Positions 9,120 to 18,021 are shown, numbered from the stretch's first letter. The stretch is DNA of 64,000 nt from Ktedonobacter racemifer DSM 44963 (GCF_000178855.1 NZ_ADVG01000003.1:1240001-1304000); one strand, 5' to 3'. Translations and numbers: made by a program. The notes: a model not told the origin generated them from the sequence alone.

Positions 9120-9427
9120 AAAAATAGACCTCCAAATAATGCTTGAGGAGCTTAAAGATAGCCTATGCTACCTTTTGCGAAAGTTATTATAGTTGAATTT
9201 ATCAATAAAAGTCAAGTAGAAAAATGGTCATAAATGCGTATTTTTCCCATGTTTGTTGAAGGAAAGGCGTCATCATGTGGGGGAGGAGGTGTGTATGTGC
9301 GAGTGTGTATAGTGGCGTATAGAGAGTATTTCTATGTATCTAAAGAGTTGTAGAGCCCAGGCTAGCTTGGACCCTACACTTTGGCGTGTGGCTCAATGAG
9401 CCAGGGCGAGAAAGAGAGTCTGTTAAT
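9120..9427. other. Intergenic region, divergent RDD/monooxygenase promoters
   Basis: About 308 bases without a gene. The left part is AT-rich and fits promoters for the RDD gene; the right part is GT-rich (around 9285-9330). No clear operator or hairpin is seen. Confidence 0.4.
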
Positions 9428-11143
9428 ATGGTACAGAATGTAGCAGACCGCTATGATACGGAGGTGCTGGTCGTGGGCGCAGGCCCGACTGGTATGGTGC
9501 TGGCGAGCGAGTTGACGCGGCATGGGGTACGATGTCGCATTATCGACCGCTTGCCGCATGGCTCCCAGGAGTCGAAGGCGCTGGGGGTTCAGGCGCGCAC
9601 ATTGGAATTGTTTGAGAAGATGGGCATCGCTAAGGCGATGCTGGAGTATGGGGTGCAGATCAAGGGGATGAGTGTTTATAGCCATCACCAGCGCATTGCC
9701 CATCTCGATACCAGGAGCATTCCCAGTCACTATCCTTTTATCCTCTCTATTCCTCAGTGGCAGACGGAGCGCATCTTGAGCGATCACCTGGCCCGGCAAC
9801 AGGTTGAGATCGAACATGAGGTGGCGCTGGTGGCATTGCGTCAGGACGATAGCGGCGTTGAGGCCCTGCTTGAGCACGCTGATGGCCAGCAAGAACGGGT
9901 GCGTGCGCGCTGGCTGGCTGGCTGCGATGGCCCGCATAGCACGGTGCGCCACCTGCTGAAAATGGGCTTCGAGGGCCGGACCTTTGAGCAGTCCTTCGCC
10001 CTTGCTGATGTCTTTATGGATTGGTACCTGCCCCATCAGCAGGCGGCCTTCTTCTTGCAGGAGGGGGATATCGTGGCCTGCTTCCCCTTACCGGATAGCC
10101 TGCATCGCATCATAATCGCGTACAAACCCAGGTCAGCTCCCGAGGAGGATGTTACGCTGGAGGAGGTGCAGCAGGCGCTTGAGAAGTGTGGGTTGAAAGA
10201 TGCGCGTGTCCACGATATGTCCTGGTCTTCGCGCTTCCATATCAACCAGCGCAAGGTGCAGCACTATCGCCAGGGCGCGGTCTTCCTGGCGGGAGATGCC
10301 TGCCATATTCACTCACCTATTGGGGGGCAGGGGATGAATACAGGCATTCAAGATGCCTTTAACCTGGCCTGGAAGCTCGCGCTTGTGAGTAAGCAGCAGG
10401 CGCATCCAGCGTTACTCGATAGTTATGAGGAGGAGCGTGAGCGCGTGGGGCGGCAGCTCTTGCGTGTGACCGACCTGGTCTCGCGCCTGGCGCTCCTGCG
10501 CAACTCGCTTCCCTCGCGCTTACGCGATGGCGCGGCCCACCTGGTGACCAACAGTAAGCAGGTGCGCAACCTCCTGGCCACGACAATCTCGCAGCTTGGC
10601 GTGTCCTATCGTCGTAGCCCTGTGATCTGCGAGCACCAGCCAGGTCGCCTGTATGAGGCTCTTAGCGAGCAGCGCTTGCTACCAGGCGAGCTACATGCCG
10701 GTGAGCGCGCGCTGGATGTGAATGTCCATCTAGGCATTACGTCTATGCGCTTGCATACGCTCTGCCTGGGGACGCGGCATGTGCTCTTTGTGTTCGCGCG
10801 TCGCCACGATCCGGAGCGCAGCATGAAGCTCTGGGAGGAGATAGATGGCCTGGTCAGGCGTGAGTTTAGCGACCTGGTTGATTCCTACCTGGTGCTGCCG
10901 TGTTCTCAGGAGGCAAGCGAGAGCGGTAGAACGCGAACCATCTACGATGCCAGCGAGGCTATGTATACCGCTTATGGTATCGCCGAGGATGGACTGGTGC
11001 TTGTGCGACCCGATGGCTATATTGGCTTTTTATGTCGTCCAATAGAGCTAGAGCGGCTCTGGTCCTACCTTGATCGTATCTTTATTGTATCTGAGCCTCG
11101 CCCCGTAGGGGTAGTGCGCCAATCCGCCACACGCGAGCAATAG
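9428..11143 (+). CDS. FAD-dependent aromatic hydroxylase (PHBH/PheA type)
   Basis: Flavoprotein monooxygenase of about 571 residues. Motifs in order: Rossmann FAD-binding VVGAGPTGMVLASEL near the N-terminus, the DG motif GCDGPHSTVRHLL near residue 180, and the GD motif FLAGDACHIHSPIGGQGMNT near residue 290. A C-terminal thioredoxin-like extension is present, as in phenol-hydroxylase relatives. It likely hydroxylates an aromatic or polyketide-like substrate with NAD(P)H and O2. ATG 9428 follows a GAGAAAGAGAG stretch; an in-frame GTG at 9386 is the alternative. The stress-protein gene follows after 14 bases. Confidence 0.92.
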   Translation: MVQNVADRYDTEVLVVGAGPTGMVLASELTRHGVRCRIIDRLPHGSQESKALGVQARTLELFEKMGIAKAMLEYGVQIKGMSVYSHHQRIAHLDTRSIPSHYPFILSIPQWQTERILSDHLARQQVEIEHEVALVALRQDDSGVEALLEHADGQQERVRARWLAGCDGPHSTVRHLLKMGFEGRTFEQSFALADVFMDWYLPHQQAAFFLQEGDIVACFPLPDSLHRIIIAYKPRSAPEEDVTLEEVQQALEKCGLKDARVHDMSWSSRFHINQRKVQHYRQGAVFLAGDACHIHSPIGGQGMNTGIQDAFNLAWKLALVSKQQAHPALLDSYEEERERVGRQLLRVTDLVSRLALLRNSLPSRLRDGAAHLVTNSKQVRNLLATTISQLGVSYRRSPVICEHQPGRLYEALSEQRLLPGELHAGERALDVNVHLGITSMRLHTLCLGTRHVLFVFARRHDPERSMKLWEEIDGLVRREFSDLVDSYLVLPCSQEASESGRTRTIYDASEAMYTAYGIAEDGLVLVRPDGYIGFLCRPIELERLWSYLDRIFIVSEPRPVGVVRQSATREQ

Positions 11144-11157
11144 GGAGGAGTCTGACT

Positions 11158-12147
11158 ATGTTTCAGCGCATTCTCGTTCCCCTGGACGGGTCTACGCGAT
11201 CCGAGCAGGCTATACCGGTCGCGGCCCTGATCGCGCGGGCCAGCGATGCGACGCTGGTACTATTACGCGTCGCCAATGTGCCACGCGAATATGGATTCTA
11301 CCTCTTCGAGTCCTATATTGCGCAGTCGCCAATTTTTATTGACGAGGTCTTACGAGAAGAAACCGATAAGGCGCGCAACTATCTGGATATCCTGCACCAG
11401 ATGCAGGATCTTGCGGATCTCCAGGTCGAGAATCTCGTGCTTAATGGGGCCGAGGCTCCCACTATCCTCGATGCCGCGCGCGACCAGCAGGCCGATCTTA
11501 TGGTCATGAGTGGTCGCGGTTCAGGGGAGTTTCGCCATGGTACGTTGGGAAGCGTGGCGATGAAGGTTGTACGCCATAGCGCCTGTCCCGTGCTTGTACT
11601 GCGTGAGGAGCATACGCGCCTGGTCTCGCTCCAGACCTCAAGTGTTGCCAATACGGCTCCGATCCTGGTTGGCCTGGATGGCTCGACCTTTGCCGAAGCG
11701 TCCCTTGCACCCGCCATTGCCCTGGCTCAGGCCCTCTCACTGAGCGGTCCCGCGCGTTTGCACCTGGTACAGGTCGTTCGCCCAATTGATGAGGATGGCA
11801 GCCCCGAGGAGCAAGAGGCCCAGCGCCAGCGTGTGGCCGCGGCAGAGAAGTATCTCGGCGCGCTTACAGATAAGCTTGGGCAGCAACAGGAAGCCAACAA
11901 AGCCCTGCCAGATATTGTTATTACCTGGTCAATCCTCCAGGAACGTGATGTCGCCGACGCGCTCATCCGTGCCGCCCAGCAAGGGACAGGTCTGGAGCAT
12001 AAAGAGCGCGGTGGCTATGGCGTGCTCGCGCTGGCAACCCATGGCCGTGGAGGCATCCAGCGCTGGGCCGTTGGCAGCACCACGGATCGCGTCATCAAGG
12101 GTTCGACCATGCCCCTCCTGGTCGTCCGCCCCGCCGAAGCGCGCTGA
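11158..12147 (+). CDS. Universal stress protein, two UspA domains
   Basis: Cytosolic 329-residue protein with two tandem Usp domains. The first starts FQRILVPLDGSTRSEQAI and ends with the ATP-binding pattern SGRGSGEFRHGTLGSVAMKVVRH; the second starts APILVGLDGSTFAEASL and ends THGRGGIQRWAVGSTTDRV. Both keep the G-x2-G-x9-G-S/T nucleotide motif. GGGAGGAG precedes the ATG, 14 bases after the monooxygenase stop, so the two are likely cotranscribed. Confidence 0.93.
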   Translation: MFQRILVPLDGSTRSEQAIPVAALIARASDATLVLLRVANVPREYGFYLFESYIAQSPIFIDEVLREETDKARNYLDILHQMQDLADLQVENLVLNGAEAPTILDAARDQQADLMVMSGRGSGEFRHGTLGSVAMKVVRHSACPVLVLREEHTRLVSLQTSSVANTAPILVGLDGSTFAEASLAPAIALAQALSLSGPARLHLVQVVRPIDEDGSPEEQEAQRQRVAAAEKYLGALTDKLGQQQEANKALPDIVITWSILQERDVADALIRAAQQGTGLEHKERGGYGVLALATHGRGGIQRWAVGSTTDRVIKGSTMPLLVVRPAEAR

Positions 12148-12150
12148 TGA

Positions 12151-12203
12151 TATAAGGGTGTGATTGTGTGCTAGCGGAGCCAGCACACAATCACACCCTT
12201 ATA
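12151..12203. terminator. Convergent terminator, 22-bp stem
   Basis: Arms 12151-12172 and 12182-12203 are exact reverse complements; the apex AGC-GGA-GCC continues the stem with one mismatch. It lies between convergent USP and kinase genes. The stem contains AAGGGTGTGATTG, the family word. Confidence 0.8.
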
Positions 12204-12215
12204 CCCGTTTGGTAA

Positions 12216-13133
12216 TCAGACCTTACTATCAGCCAGGAGCTGGGCGCAGGCGATGGTATCCGCTGGATACTGGCCGGTATCCTCTATGCTCCACCAGGCG
12301 GAGAGAACGCATTGGGCAAGGCCCCAGCCGCGAATGCGGGCGTGGTCAATACCCAGTTCTTCGCTAAGGATGGCTACGCGCCGCTCCTGGATGCGCCCAG
12401 GATCGGGCCTGTGCAAGAGATTGGGAAGCGGGTTGCGCAGGAGCGCGCCCGTCTCGTAGGCTGGTTCACCGATCAGACCTTTGGGGTCAATCGCCAGCCA
12501 GGGTTCGCGCTCGGCCTGGAGGATGTTATCGTGGTGCAGGTCGCCGTGCAGCAGCATGGGCGCCGCCATCGAGGCGGTTAGCTCGGCATAGAGGCGCTTG
12601 GCCTCGTCGAGCAGGTGTGGTGGAAAGGGACCATACCCCCCGCCATACTGCTGACGCAGGCGTTGGAAGCCGCGTCCCCAGTCTGCCACGCTGGGAAAGC
12701 TGTGCTGCTCAGGGGCGGGCCGCCAGAGCTCGCGCATGACGCGAGCTGCATAGCGTGTGGCCTGCTCATCATCTGTCAGGGTGTTCAAGGTCTTGCCGGG
12801 TGTGAGAGATTCGAGCAACATGACCTCGCCTTCGGGAAAGGTGTCAAGCAGGCGTACCATGCCGTGCCCCTCATAATGCGCGATAGTGGCAGCCTCCATG
12901 CGAAACTCGCCCGTGGGCGAGCAAGCCTTGAGTACGACTGGAGTGTTATCTGCCCTGCGGCGAGCGCGCGTGACATAGTGAAAGGAGAGGTTGCTAAAGG
13001 GTTCCTCAACGACAAGACCCCATAGCTCTGCGCACGTGGCAAGGATACGTGGAAGCCGCTCTAACCATGCCTGTCCCTCTTCCTCGTGAAGCTCGAACAT
13101 AAAACGCTGAAACGCGGGTGGAATTGTAATCAT
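12216..13133 (-). CDS. Aminoglycoside/hydroxyurea kinase, APH(6)-like
   Basis: A 305-residue kinase of the aminoglycoside/hydroxyurea resistance kinase family, to which streptomycin 6-phosphotransferases belong. Visible are the Brenner-type catalytic loop LLHGDLHHDNIL and the metal-binding segment AIDPKGLIGEPAYETGALLRNP, which is characteristic of this subfamily. Real substrates of environmental members are often unknown. Single gene convergent with usp. ATG at 13133 retained; TTTCTCC in the plus strand just upstream gives a GGAGAAA site. Confidence 0.88.
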   Translation of the reverse strand: MITIPPAFQRFMFELHEEEGQAWLERLPRILATCAELWGLVVEEPFSNLSFHYVTRARRRADNTPVVLKACSPTGEFRMEAATIAHYEGHGMVRLLDTFPEGEVMLLESLTPGKTLNTLTDDEQATRYAARVMRELWRPAPEQHSFPSVADWGRGFQRLRQQYGGGYGPFPPHLLDEAKRLYAELTASMAAPMLLHGDLHHDNILQAEREPWLAIDPKGLIGEPAYETGALLRNPLPNLLHRPDPGRIQERRVAILSEELGIDHARIRGWGLAQCVLSAWWSIEDTGQYPADTIACAQLLADSKV

Positions 13134-13263
13134 CTATCTTGTTTCTCCTGGTGAACATCATTTTAACAGGTTATTTTTTGACCTGGCAATCGAACAGGAG
13201 AAACGTAAGGAGGGGCGCGGATGGAAATTGATGTGCAAACCTGTCAGCGTCAATAATGCTGGT

Positions 13264-13353
13264 GGACGACGCTGCTAAAGCACGCGTCTACATATAATGG
13301 TACGGAGCATCTCGTACCATTATATGTAGACGCGTGCTTTAGCAGCGTCGTCC
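13264..13353. repeat. 41-bp perfect inverted repeat
   Basis: Arms 13264-13304 and 13313-13353 are exact reverse complements around an eight-base loop. It starts two bases after the stop codon of the PhnD-like gene. The arm GACGCTGCTAAAGCACGCGT recurs, degraded, at 17139-17207, so this is a second hairpin family rather than a one-off terminator. Confidence 0.9.
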
Positions 13354-13355
13354 CC

Positions 13356-14174
13356 TTAGCGAACAAGGCGCGCCCTGGTCTCAGATTGTTTGTAGTCTTG
13401 TGGCGGTTGAGCCTGGATGAACTCGCGCTCCCAGCAATGCTCGCTCCGGTTGTAAATATTGGTGAGAGGAAGGAAGCGCGCGATTTGAGCATCCCGCAGG
13501 TGTGGCGCGAGAAAAGGATGTCTGTGAGCGCTCAGGAGCGCGTCCTGAATGCGCTGCTTCAAGAGCCTGGGAACATGTCTCCCTATGACCACAATGGGTG
13601 TTGTCGACAGACTATAGAAGCCAATGCTACGGATCTTCGCAGCCATGTCCGGACTATTATGAATGACGAGATTGAGCAGAAATGAATCAATGGAGGTCGC
13701 ATCCGCCTCGCGATTGAGTACCATGCGCAAAGCCTGCGCTTGAGATGTGGCCTCTTTGACCTGGCGTGTGCTGATCTCAGGCAGATCTAGTTTCTCAAGT
13801 TCATCTTCTGAGAGTGTGACAAGCTGGTTATGGCAGGTCCATATGCAGCGATAGAGATCATCAACCTGCTGATAGGGACTGTCCTGGTGGACAACGATGT
13901 CAAAAAAGGGAAAGTTAAGCTCCTGTGCATCTAGTGCTAGCGGGGCCGCGATAGCCTCTACTGGACGAGGAGACTGACGAAGTAAGCCTAAATAGTAAGG
14001 TGCGCTGATAATACCTATATCCGCTGGTGAGGTAGCGAAGTCCTCGATGTCTTCTCCCTGGACGAGCAAAGTGGGTACTTTTACGCAGCGCTCGATATAC
14101 TCAGCGAGATAATGGTAGGTATTATCGCAAGAGGAAGTAAGGATGGCTTCAAAGATAAGGGTAGAGCTTGGCAT
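13356..14174 (-). CDS. PhnD-like periplasmic-binding-protein-fold protein without signal peptide
   Basis: A 272-residue protein of the phosphate/phosphonate binding-protein type (PhnD-like). It has the two-lobed layout: an early strand/helix region, ADIGIISAPYYLGLLRQ near residue 55, the hinge region NFPFFDIVVHQDSPYQQVDDLYR, and ALRMVLNREADATSIDS in the second lobe. Unlike transport versions it begins MPSSTLIFEAILTSS with no signal peptide or lipobox, and no permease or ATPase is adjacent. It may be a cytosolic sensor or an orphan. Moderate certainty on family, low on role. Confidence 0.65.
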   Translation of the reverse strand: MPSSTLIFEAILTSSCDNTYHYLAEYIERCVKVPTLLVQGEDIEDFATSPADIGIISAPYYLGLLRQSPRPVEAIAAPLALDAQELNFPFFDIVVHQDSPYQQVDDLYRCIWTCHNQLVTLSEDELEKLDLPEISTRQVKEATSQAQALRMVLNREADATSIDSFLLNLVIHNSPDMAAKIRSIGFYSLSTTPIVVIGRHVPRLLKQRIQDALLSAHRHPFLAPHLRDAQIARFLPLTNIYNRSEHCWEREFIQAQPPQDYKQSETRARLVR

Positions 14175-14422
14175 GTCTCTGTATTCCCCCTACTGGTAAG
14201 TGCCCGTTAAGAGGTAAGCGTATACCAGGGTTTTCTTTGTCCCACAAAGCCAATATTGTTGGTGACTTTAAGGTCGACCTCTTCGAGTATAGGTTGTGGT
14301 AATAGTGACTGTCAAGGTGATTTTGCCCATTACAACGTAAGTGCCTTTTCCAGAATCCGAATTGCTAAAAGTCGTTTATAGCGATTAAATCGCGCGAAAA
14401 AAAGAAGAAGCGCATAGTATAG

Positions 14423-14477
14423 GTTAATGGGTGTGATGGCGGCCTGGCGGAGCCAGGCCGCCATCACACCCATTAAC
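14423..14477. terminator. 26-bp perfect stem overlapping the HxlR stop codon
   Basis: Arms 14423-14448 and 14452-14477 are exact reverse complements separated by GGA. The HxlR stop codon (14473-14475) lies inside the right arm. The stem contains GGGTGTGATGG and the apex TGGC-GGA-GCCA. Confidence 0.85.
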
Positions 14478-14793
14478 TGGGGAGCCAGTCTGTGCTCCAA
14501 TGTTCGATGGCTGTGATGACTTCCTCTAAAGCATAGCCTTTCTCTGTAAGACAATATTCAATGCGTACAGGGATATCGGCGAAGACCCGGCGCTCAATAA
14601 TGCGCTCCTGCTCGAGTTCTTTAAGGCGCTCTGAAAGTACACGTGAGCTGAGACCCTCGATCTGTTCTTCAATCTGCGTAAAATGCTTTGATCCCGACAG
14701 GAGCACTTTCAGGATCAAGGGAACCCAGCGCTTTCCAATCAGTTTGGCGGCTTGCTGATACTGCCGTGAGCATACGGTGTGACAGACAGACAT
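14473..14793 (-). CDS. HxlR family regulator
   Basis: A 106-residue winged-helix regulator. Family pattern: C-x-V/T at the N-terminus (VCHTVCSRQYQQAAKLIGKRW), then ILKVLLSGSKHFTQIEEQI, LSSRVLSERLKELEQERII and the wing YCLTEKGYALEEV. The N-terminal Cys pair could sense oxidants or electrophiles, as in some relatives. Divergent from doxX-type gene with a perfect operator-like palindrome between them. Confidence 0.93.
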   Translation of the reverse strand: MSVCHTVCSRQYQQAAKLIGKRWVPLILKVLLSGSKHFTQIEEQIEGLSSRVLSERLKELEQERIIERRVFADIPVRIEYCLTEKGYALEEVITAIEHWSTDWLPS

Positions 14794-14821
14794 ATTTTCT
14801 TGCTCCTCTATTTCCAGCTTC

Positions 14822-14930
14822 TCGAATTACTAACAATTATAAACTAACATAAAAATAGTAGCTTGACAATAGGAAGCCAGTATGTTATTATCCATCTCGG
14901 GATAATAATACTAACAATAAGTTAGTATTA
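14822..14930 (+). promoter_or_regulatory. doxX promoter with probable HxlR operators
   Basis: TTGACA (14863-14868), 17-base spacer, TATTAT (14886-14891). Just downstream is the perfect inverted repeat TAATACTAAC-AATAA-GTTAGTATTA (14906-14930), placed where a bound repressor would block initiation. Further ACTAAC half-sites lie at 14829-14850 near the hxlR start, which fits autoregulation. Confidence 0.75.
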
Positions 14931-15016
14931 ACGAAAAGAAAAGTTAGGGGCTGTTTTAATTACCCTTATTTCAACTCTCATTAGTTGGAAACAAATTTTC
15001 AAAGAAGGTCACATAC

Positions 15017-15526
15017 ATGGAACTCTCACTTGCACTTCTCATCATTCGTATCGTTGTTGGCTTGCTCTTGATCGGGCATGGTTCGCAGAAATCGTTTGGC
15101 TGGTTCGGTGGTCATGGTTTCGCCGGAACCGTAGGTTTTCTGAAGTCACAGGGCTTCAAGCCTGCCGCGTTCTGGACGCTGCTTGCCTCACTGGGCGAGG
15201 TCGGTGGTGGTGTGCTCTTCGTGTTGGGCCTCCTGACGCCCCTGGGCGCGGTTGCCATCTTCGCCAGCATGCTCATGGCGGTGATTAAAATGCACTGGAA
15301 GGCTGGTCTCTGGGCGCAGAAGGGCGGCTATGAGTATCCCCTGGTGCTGGGCCTGGTAGCTCTGGCTGTTGGTATAGTCGGTGGCGGTAGCTACTCCATC
15401 GATGCCCTGATTGGTTTCTCGCTGCCCGCGCTCTACTACTGGATCCTGGTTGTCCTGGCGGTAGTCGTCGACCTCATTGGTGTCGCCACCAGCCGTCAGC
15501 CTGCCGCACAGACGCAGGCCGCCTAA
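15017..15526 (+). CDS. DoxX family membrane protein
   Basis: A 169-residue inner-membrane protein with four hydrophobic helices and the DoxX-type start LLIIRIVVGLLLIGHGSQKSFGWFGG, followed by GFKPAAFWTLLASLGEVGGGVLFVLGLLTP. Family members are linked to thiosulfate:quinone or other redox systems, and HxlR-controlled copies usually respond to reactive electrophiles. GAAGG precedes the ATG. Ends at a strong intrinsic terminator. Confidence 0.93.
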   Translation: MELSLALLIIRIVVGLLLIGHGSQKSFGWFGGHGFAGTVGFLKSQGFKPAAFWTLLASLGEVGGGVLFVLGLLTPLGAVAIFASMLMAVIKMHWKAGLWAQKGGYEYPLVLGLVALAVGIVGGGSYSIDALIGFSLPALYYWILVVLAVVVDLIGVATSRQPAAQTQAA

Positions 15527-15586
15527 GAAAAATTCCTGACAGCCGCAAGCCCGTCACTTACGGTTGTGTGCCTCCAAAACGCATTG

Positions 15587-15627
15587 GTTCCTCGCCAGAG
15601 AAATACACCCTGGCGAGGAACTTTTTT
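15587..15627 (+). terminator. Intrinsic terminator of doxX-type gene
   Basis: Stem GTTCCTCGCCAG (15587-15598) with its complement at 15610-15621, followed by six T. It is the most classical rho-independent terminator in the window. Confidence 0.9.
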
Positions 15628-15630
15628 GTG

Positions 15631-16881
15631 TTACTCCTCCTCTATAGGACGCGCCTGGCGTAGGGCGCGATTAAATGTCGCGGCCAGCGCCACGGCGAAT
15701 TGTGGCACGAAGGTAATCCAGATGGTCGTGATTGGCCCCAGGTATTGCAGCAAGACCCCGGTCATGGCGATGCCAAGGGGGCGACCACCAAAGGCGACCA
15801 GGCGAAAAACGCTGTTGACACGCCCCTGAAGCCGGTCGGGTACTCTGGCCACGCGATAACTATATTGCGCCACCATATAGATAGGCACAATAGCGTATCC
15901 TACGCAGTTCATCGCGGCCAGGATTAACGGGTTGGGCGCGATGATGTAGATTAGCCAGAATCCGGCCCAGATCCATGTCGACCAGATGATCAGGCGCTTA
16001 AAGCCCAGCCACTTCTGTAAGGGAGCGGCCAGCAGTGCGCCGAGGACGCTTCCCAGGCCGCCAGCGGCGAAGACATACCCCGTCTCTACCGTATTGGCAT
16101 GTAAGCTTTGGGCAAACACAACCATCAGGAGCGAATAGCCAGCGCAGGGAACCATTAGACCCGCCGTAAGAATGCCCAGAAAGCGGACCAGCGGCTCATG
16201 CCAGAGCCAGGTTAGCCCCTCTTTAATGTCCTGCACAATATTTTGCGCAGGCACATCGCTAGCCTCTTCATGAAAGTTGATGCGGATACATAGCAGCGAG
16301 AGGGCCGAGATAACGAACGAGGCTGTGTCAAGTACGAAGGGCAGCATCGGGCTGATACTGTAGAGCAGGCCACCGATGAGTGGCCCTACCATGATCCCCA
16401 GTGAGTTGATGACCTCGTTCTGCCCGCTGGCGCTGGCGAGTTGCTCGCGCGGCACGACTCGGCGCAAGGCCGCGGTCTCTGCCATCTGATAGAAGACAAA
16501 GAGCGCGCCCTGAAGCGTCGCCGCTATGTAGAGATGAATGAGTGTCAGGTGTCCAAGCCACCAGGCCAGGGGAATGCTTCCCGTGACAATGGCGTTGCCC
16601 CATTCGCAGATGATCATCAGACGTTTGCGGTTCCAGCGGTCCGCGAGTGCGCCAGCCAGCAGGCTTAGCAGGTTCATAACCAGGCTGCGAATTCCAATGA
16701 GCAAGCCTGCCTGTGCCGCTGATCCCGTAAGAGCCAGCGCCAGGAGCGGAATGGCGAAGTCAGAGGTATAGGTGCCAAGCGAAGAGATGCCCTGCCCACC
16801 CGCGAGCAGAAGATAATGCATATTGCGCCAGAGTGGCCTGGGGCGTGCTCTGGCCTCGTCAAAATGTTGTGTTGTTTCCAT
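15631..16881 (-). CDS. MFS transporter
   Basis: About 416 residues with around twelve hydrophobic helices. The motif-A loop appears as GALADRWNRKRLMIICEW after helix 2. The helical pattern resembles the MFS_3/enterobactin-exporter-like group, as does the transporter at 53. ATG 16881 has GGAGTG eight bases upstream; a longer frame from 16938 is not supported. Convergent with the DoxX gene. Substrate unknown. Confidence 0.87.
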   Translation of the reverse strand: METTQHFDEARARPRPLWRNMHYLLLAGGQGISSLGTYTSDFAIPLLALALTGSAAQAGLLIGIRSLVMNLLSLLAGALADRWNRKRLMIICEWGNAIVTGSIPLAWWLGHLTLIHLYIAATLQGALFVFYQMAETAALRRVVPREQLASASGQNEVINSLGIMVGPLIGGLLYSISPMLPFVLDTASFVISALSLLCIRINFHEEASDVPAQNIVQDIKEGLTWLWHEPLVRFLGILTAGLMVPCAGYSLLMVVFAQSLHANTVETGYVFAAGGLGSVLGALLAAPLQKWLGFKRLIIWSTWIWAGFWLIYIIAPNPLILAAMNCVGYAIVPIYMVAQYSYRVARVPDRLQGRVNSVFRLVAFGGRPLGIAMTGVLLQYLGPITTIWITFVPQFAVALAATFNRALRQARPIEEE

Positions 16882-17134
16882 ACAAACGGCACTCCATTTA
16901 CTACTTATCCGAAAACCTGAGCGCGAAGCGCTAGTCACGTAAGTGACGTTGGTTTTTGGAATAAGAGCTTATGTAAAGAAGGTGAAAAACTGAAAGAGAG
17001 GACACCGTTTGTCACGTGGGATATTTCTGCCTATGGTAGGAGAAGAGGGTTCATGAGACGAGCGGTGTCCATAGTGCGACACCGCCAGAGAAGCGTGAGG
17101 AAAACAAAGAGGTAGACAATAGATGGAAAGCTGT

Positions 17135-17217
17135 GCCCGACGCTGCTAAAGCACTCGTCTACATATAAAGGGCCACCATGTGTAGACGCGTGTTTTAACA
17201 GCGTCGGCCCCTTTTTA
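17135..17217 (+). repeat. Degenerate relative of the 41-bp hairpin, with U-tract
   Basis: Imperfect inverted repeat 17135-17210 whose arms carry GACGCTGCTAAAGCAC and GTGTTTTAACAGCGTC, matching the arms at 13264-13353 at most positions. It is followed by CCCCTTTTTA, so it could terminate plus-strand transcription, although no plus-strand gene ends nearby. Confidence 0.75.
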
Positions 17218-17235
17218 TAGCACACCTATGTTTCC

Positions 17236-17270
17236 GCCGCATAAGCCTGGCGTTATCGCGCTTATGCGGC
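17236..17270. repeat. Short inverted repeat, 11-bp stem
   Basis: GCCGCATAAGC (17236-17246) pairs with 17260-17270. It lies in the 624-base gap between the MFS and cupin genes, which otherwise holds only hairpins. Confidence 0.6.
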
Positions 17271-17372
17271 CATGTCTTCCATGAGGATGATGATTTCCGC
17301 TGCGTTATTCATGATAGGAAAATACCATACTCCTCTATATGCGTCAAGAGTCTGCCGCTCTTTCTATTCCGG

Positions 17373-17471
17373 CTCGCAAGCTCGCCGCAGGGGTATAACG
17401 GGTGGGCGTGGGCACGGGCCTAAGGCCCGTGCCCACGCCCACCCGTTATACCCCTGCGGCGAGCTTGCGAG
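17373..17471. repeat. 48-bp perfect inverted repeat
   Basis: Arms 17373-17420 and 17424-17471 are exact reverse complements separated by TAA, the longest stem in the window. It lies 34 bases after the cupin stop codon on the minus strand and is GC-rich. Confidence 0.9.
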
Positions 17472-17505
17472 AAAGGCTCAGCCTACAGCTAAACCCTCCA
17501 AAGCT

Positions 17506-17847
17506 TTACTGCTCAAGGAACTCTTGAATGACGTGTTTACTGGGGTGGATCGAGACCATTTGAAGTGGTGCTACACCGGAGTTTACAAACTTATGAGGTG
17601 TATTGGCGGGCGCGATGGTAATCTCGCCTGCATGAAGTTCAAGTGTCTCATCGCCAATGGTGAATGTTGCCTGTCCCTCCTGTAAGATAAAAACTTCCTG
17701 ATACGGATGCACATGCAGGCCAGGGCCACGTCCTGGTTGTGTGAATACCCAGAAGAATGAAGCGGGAACATCGCCGTAATCGCCCCCTTGAAAGCGGAAG
17801 GCGGTTTCATTGAGGCGAATCTGTTCTTTAGTGATAATAGTGCCCAT
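17506..17847 (-). CDS. Cupin-domain protein
   Basis: A 113-residue single-domain cupin. Motif 1 is GPGLHVHPYQEVFILQEG (metal-binding H-x-H and E) and motif 2 is AGEITIAPANTPHKFVN (His). Small cupins bind a metal or small ligand and may act as enzymes or sensors; the substrate cannot be read. A GAAAGG site precedes the ATG. No operon partner. Confidence 0.88.
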   Translation of the reverse strand: MGTIITKEQIRLNETAFRFQGGDYGDVPASFFWVFTQPGRGPGLHVHPYQEVFILQEGQATFTIGDETLELHAGEITIAPANTPHKFVNSGVAPLQMVSIHPSKHVIQEFLEQ

Positions 17848-18021
17848 ACTAGTTGCCTTTCTTAATCCTATCTATTAATCAATGAAGTTTCTTCTTGTTG
17901 TCAGCTAGTATAGCGTAATAATGGCCACTATTAAAGATCCAATTACATATAAAATAGAGGGACCATTTTACTGCACTTTGCCTTCCATTCCGGAGAACTT
18001 GCGCGAAGAGAGAATCGCTGT

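Noticed and set aside
17272..17685. 137-codon plus-strand frame
   Set aside because: Runs through the 48-bp inverted repeat and antisense to the cupin gene.
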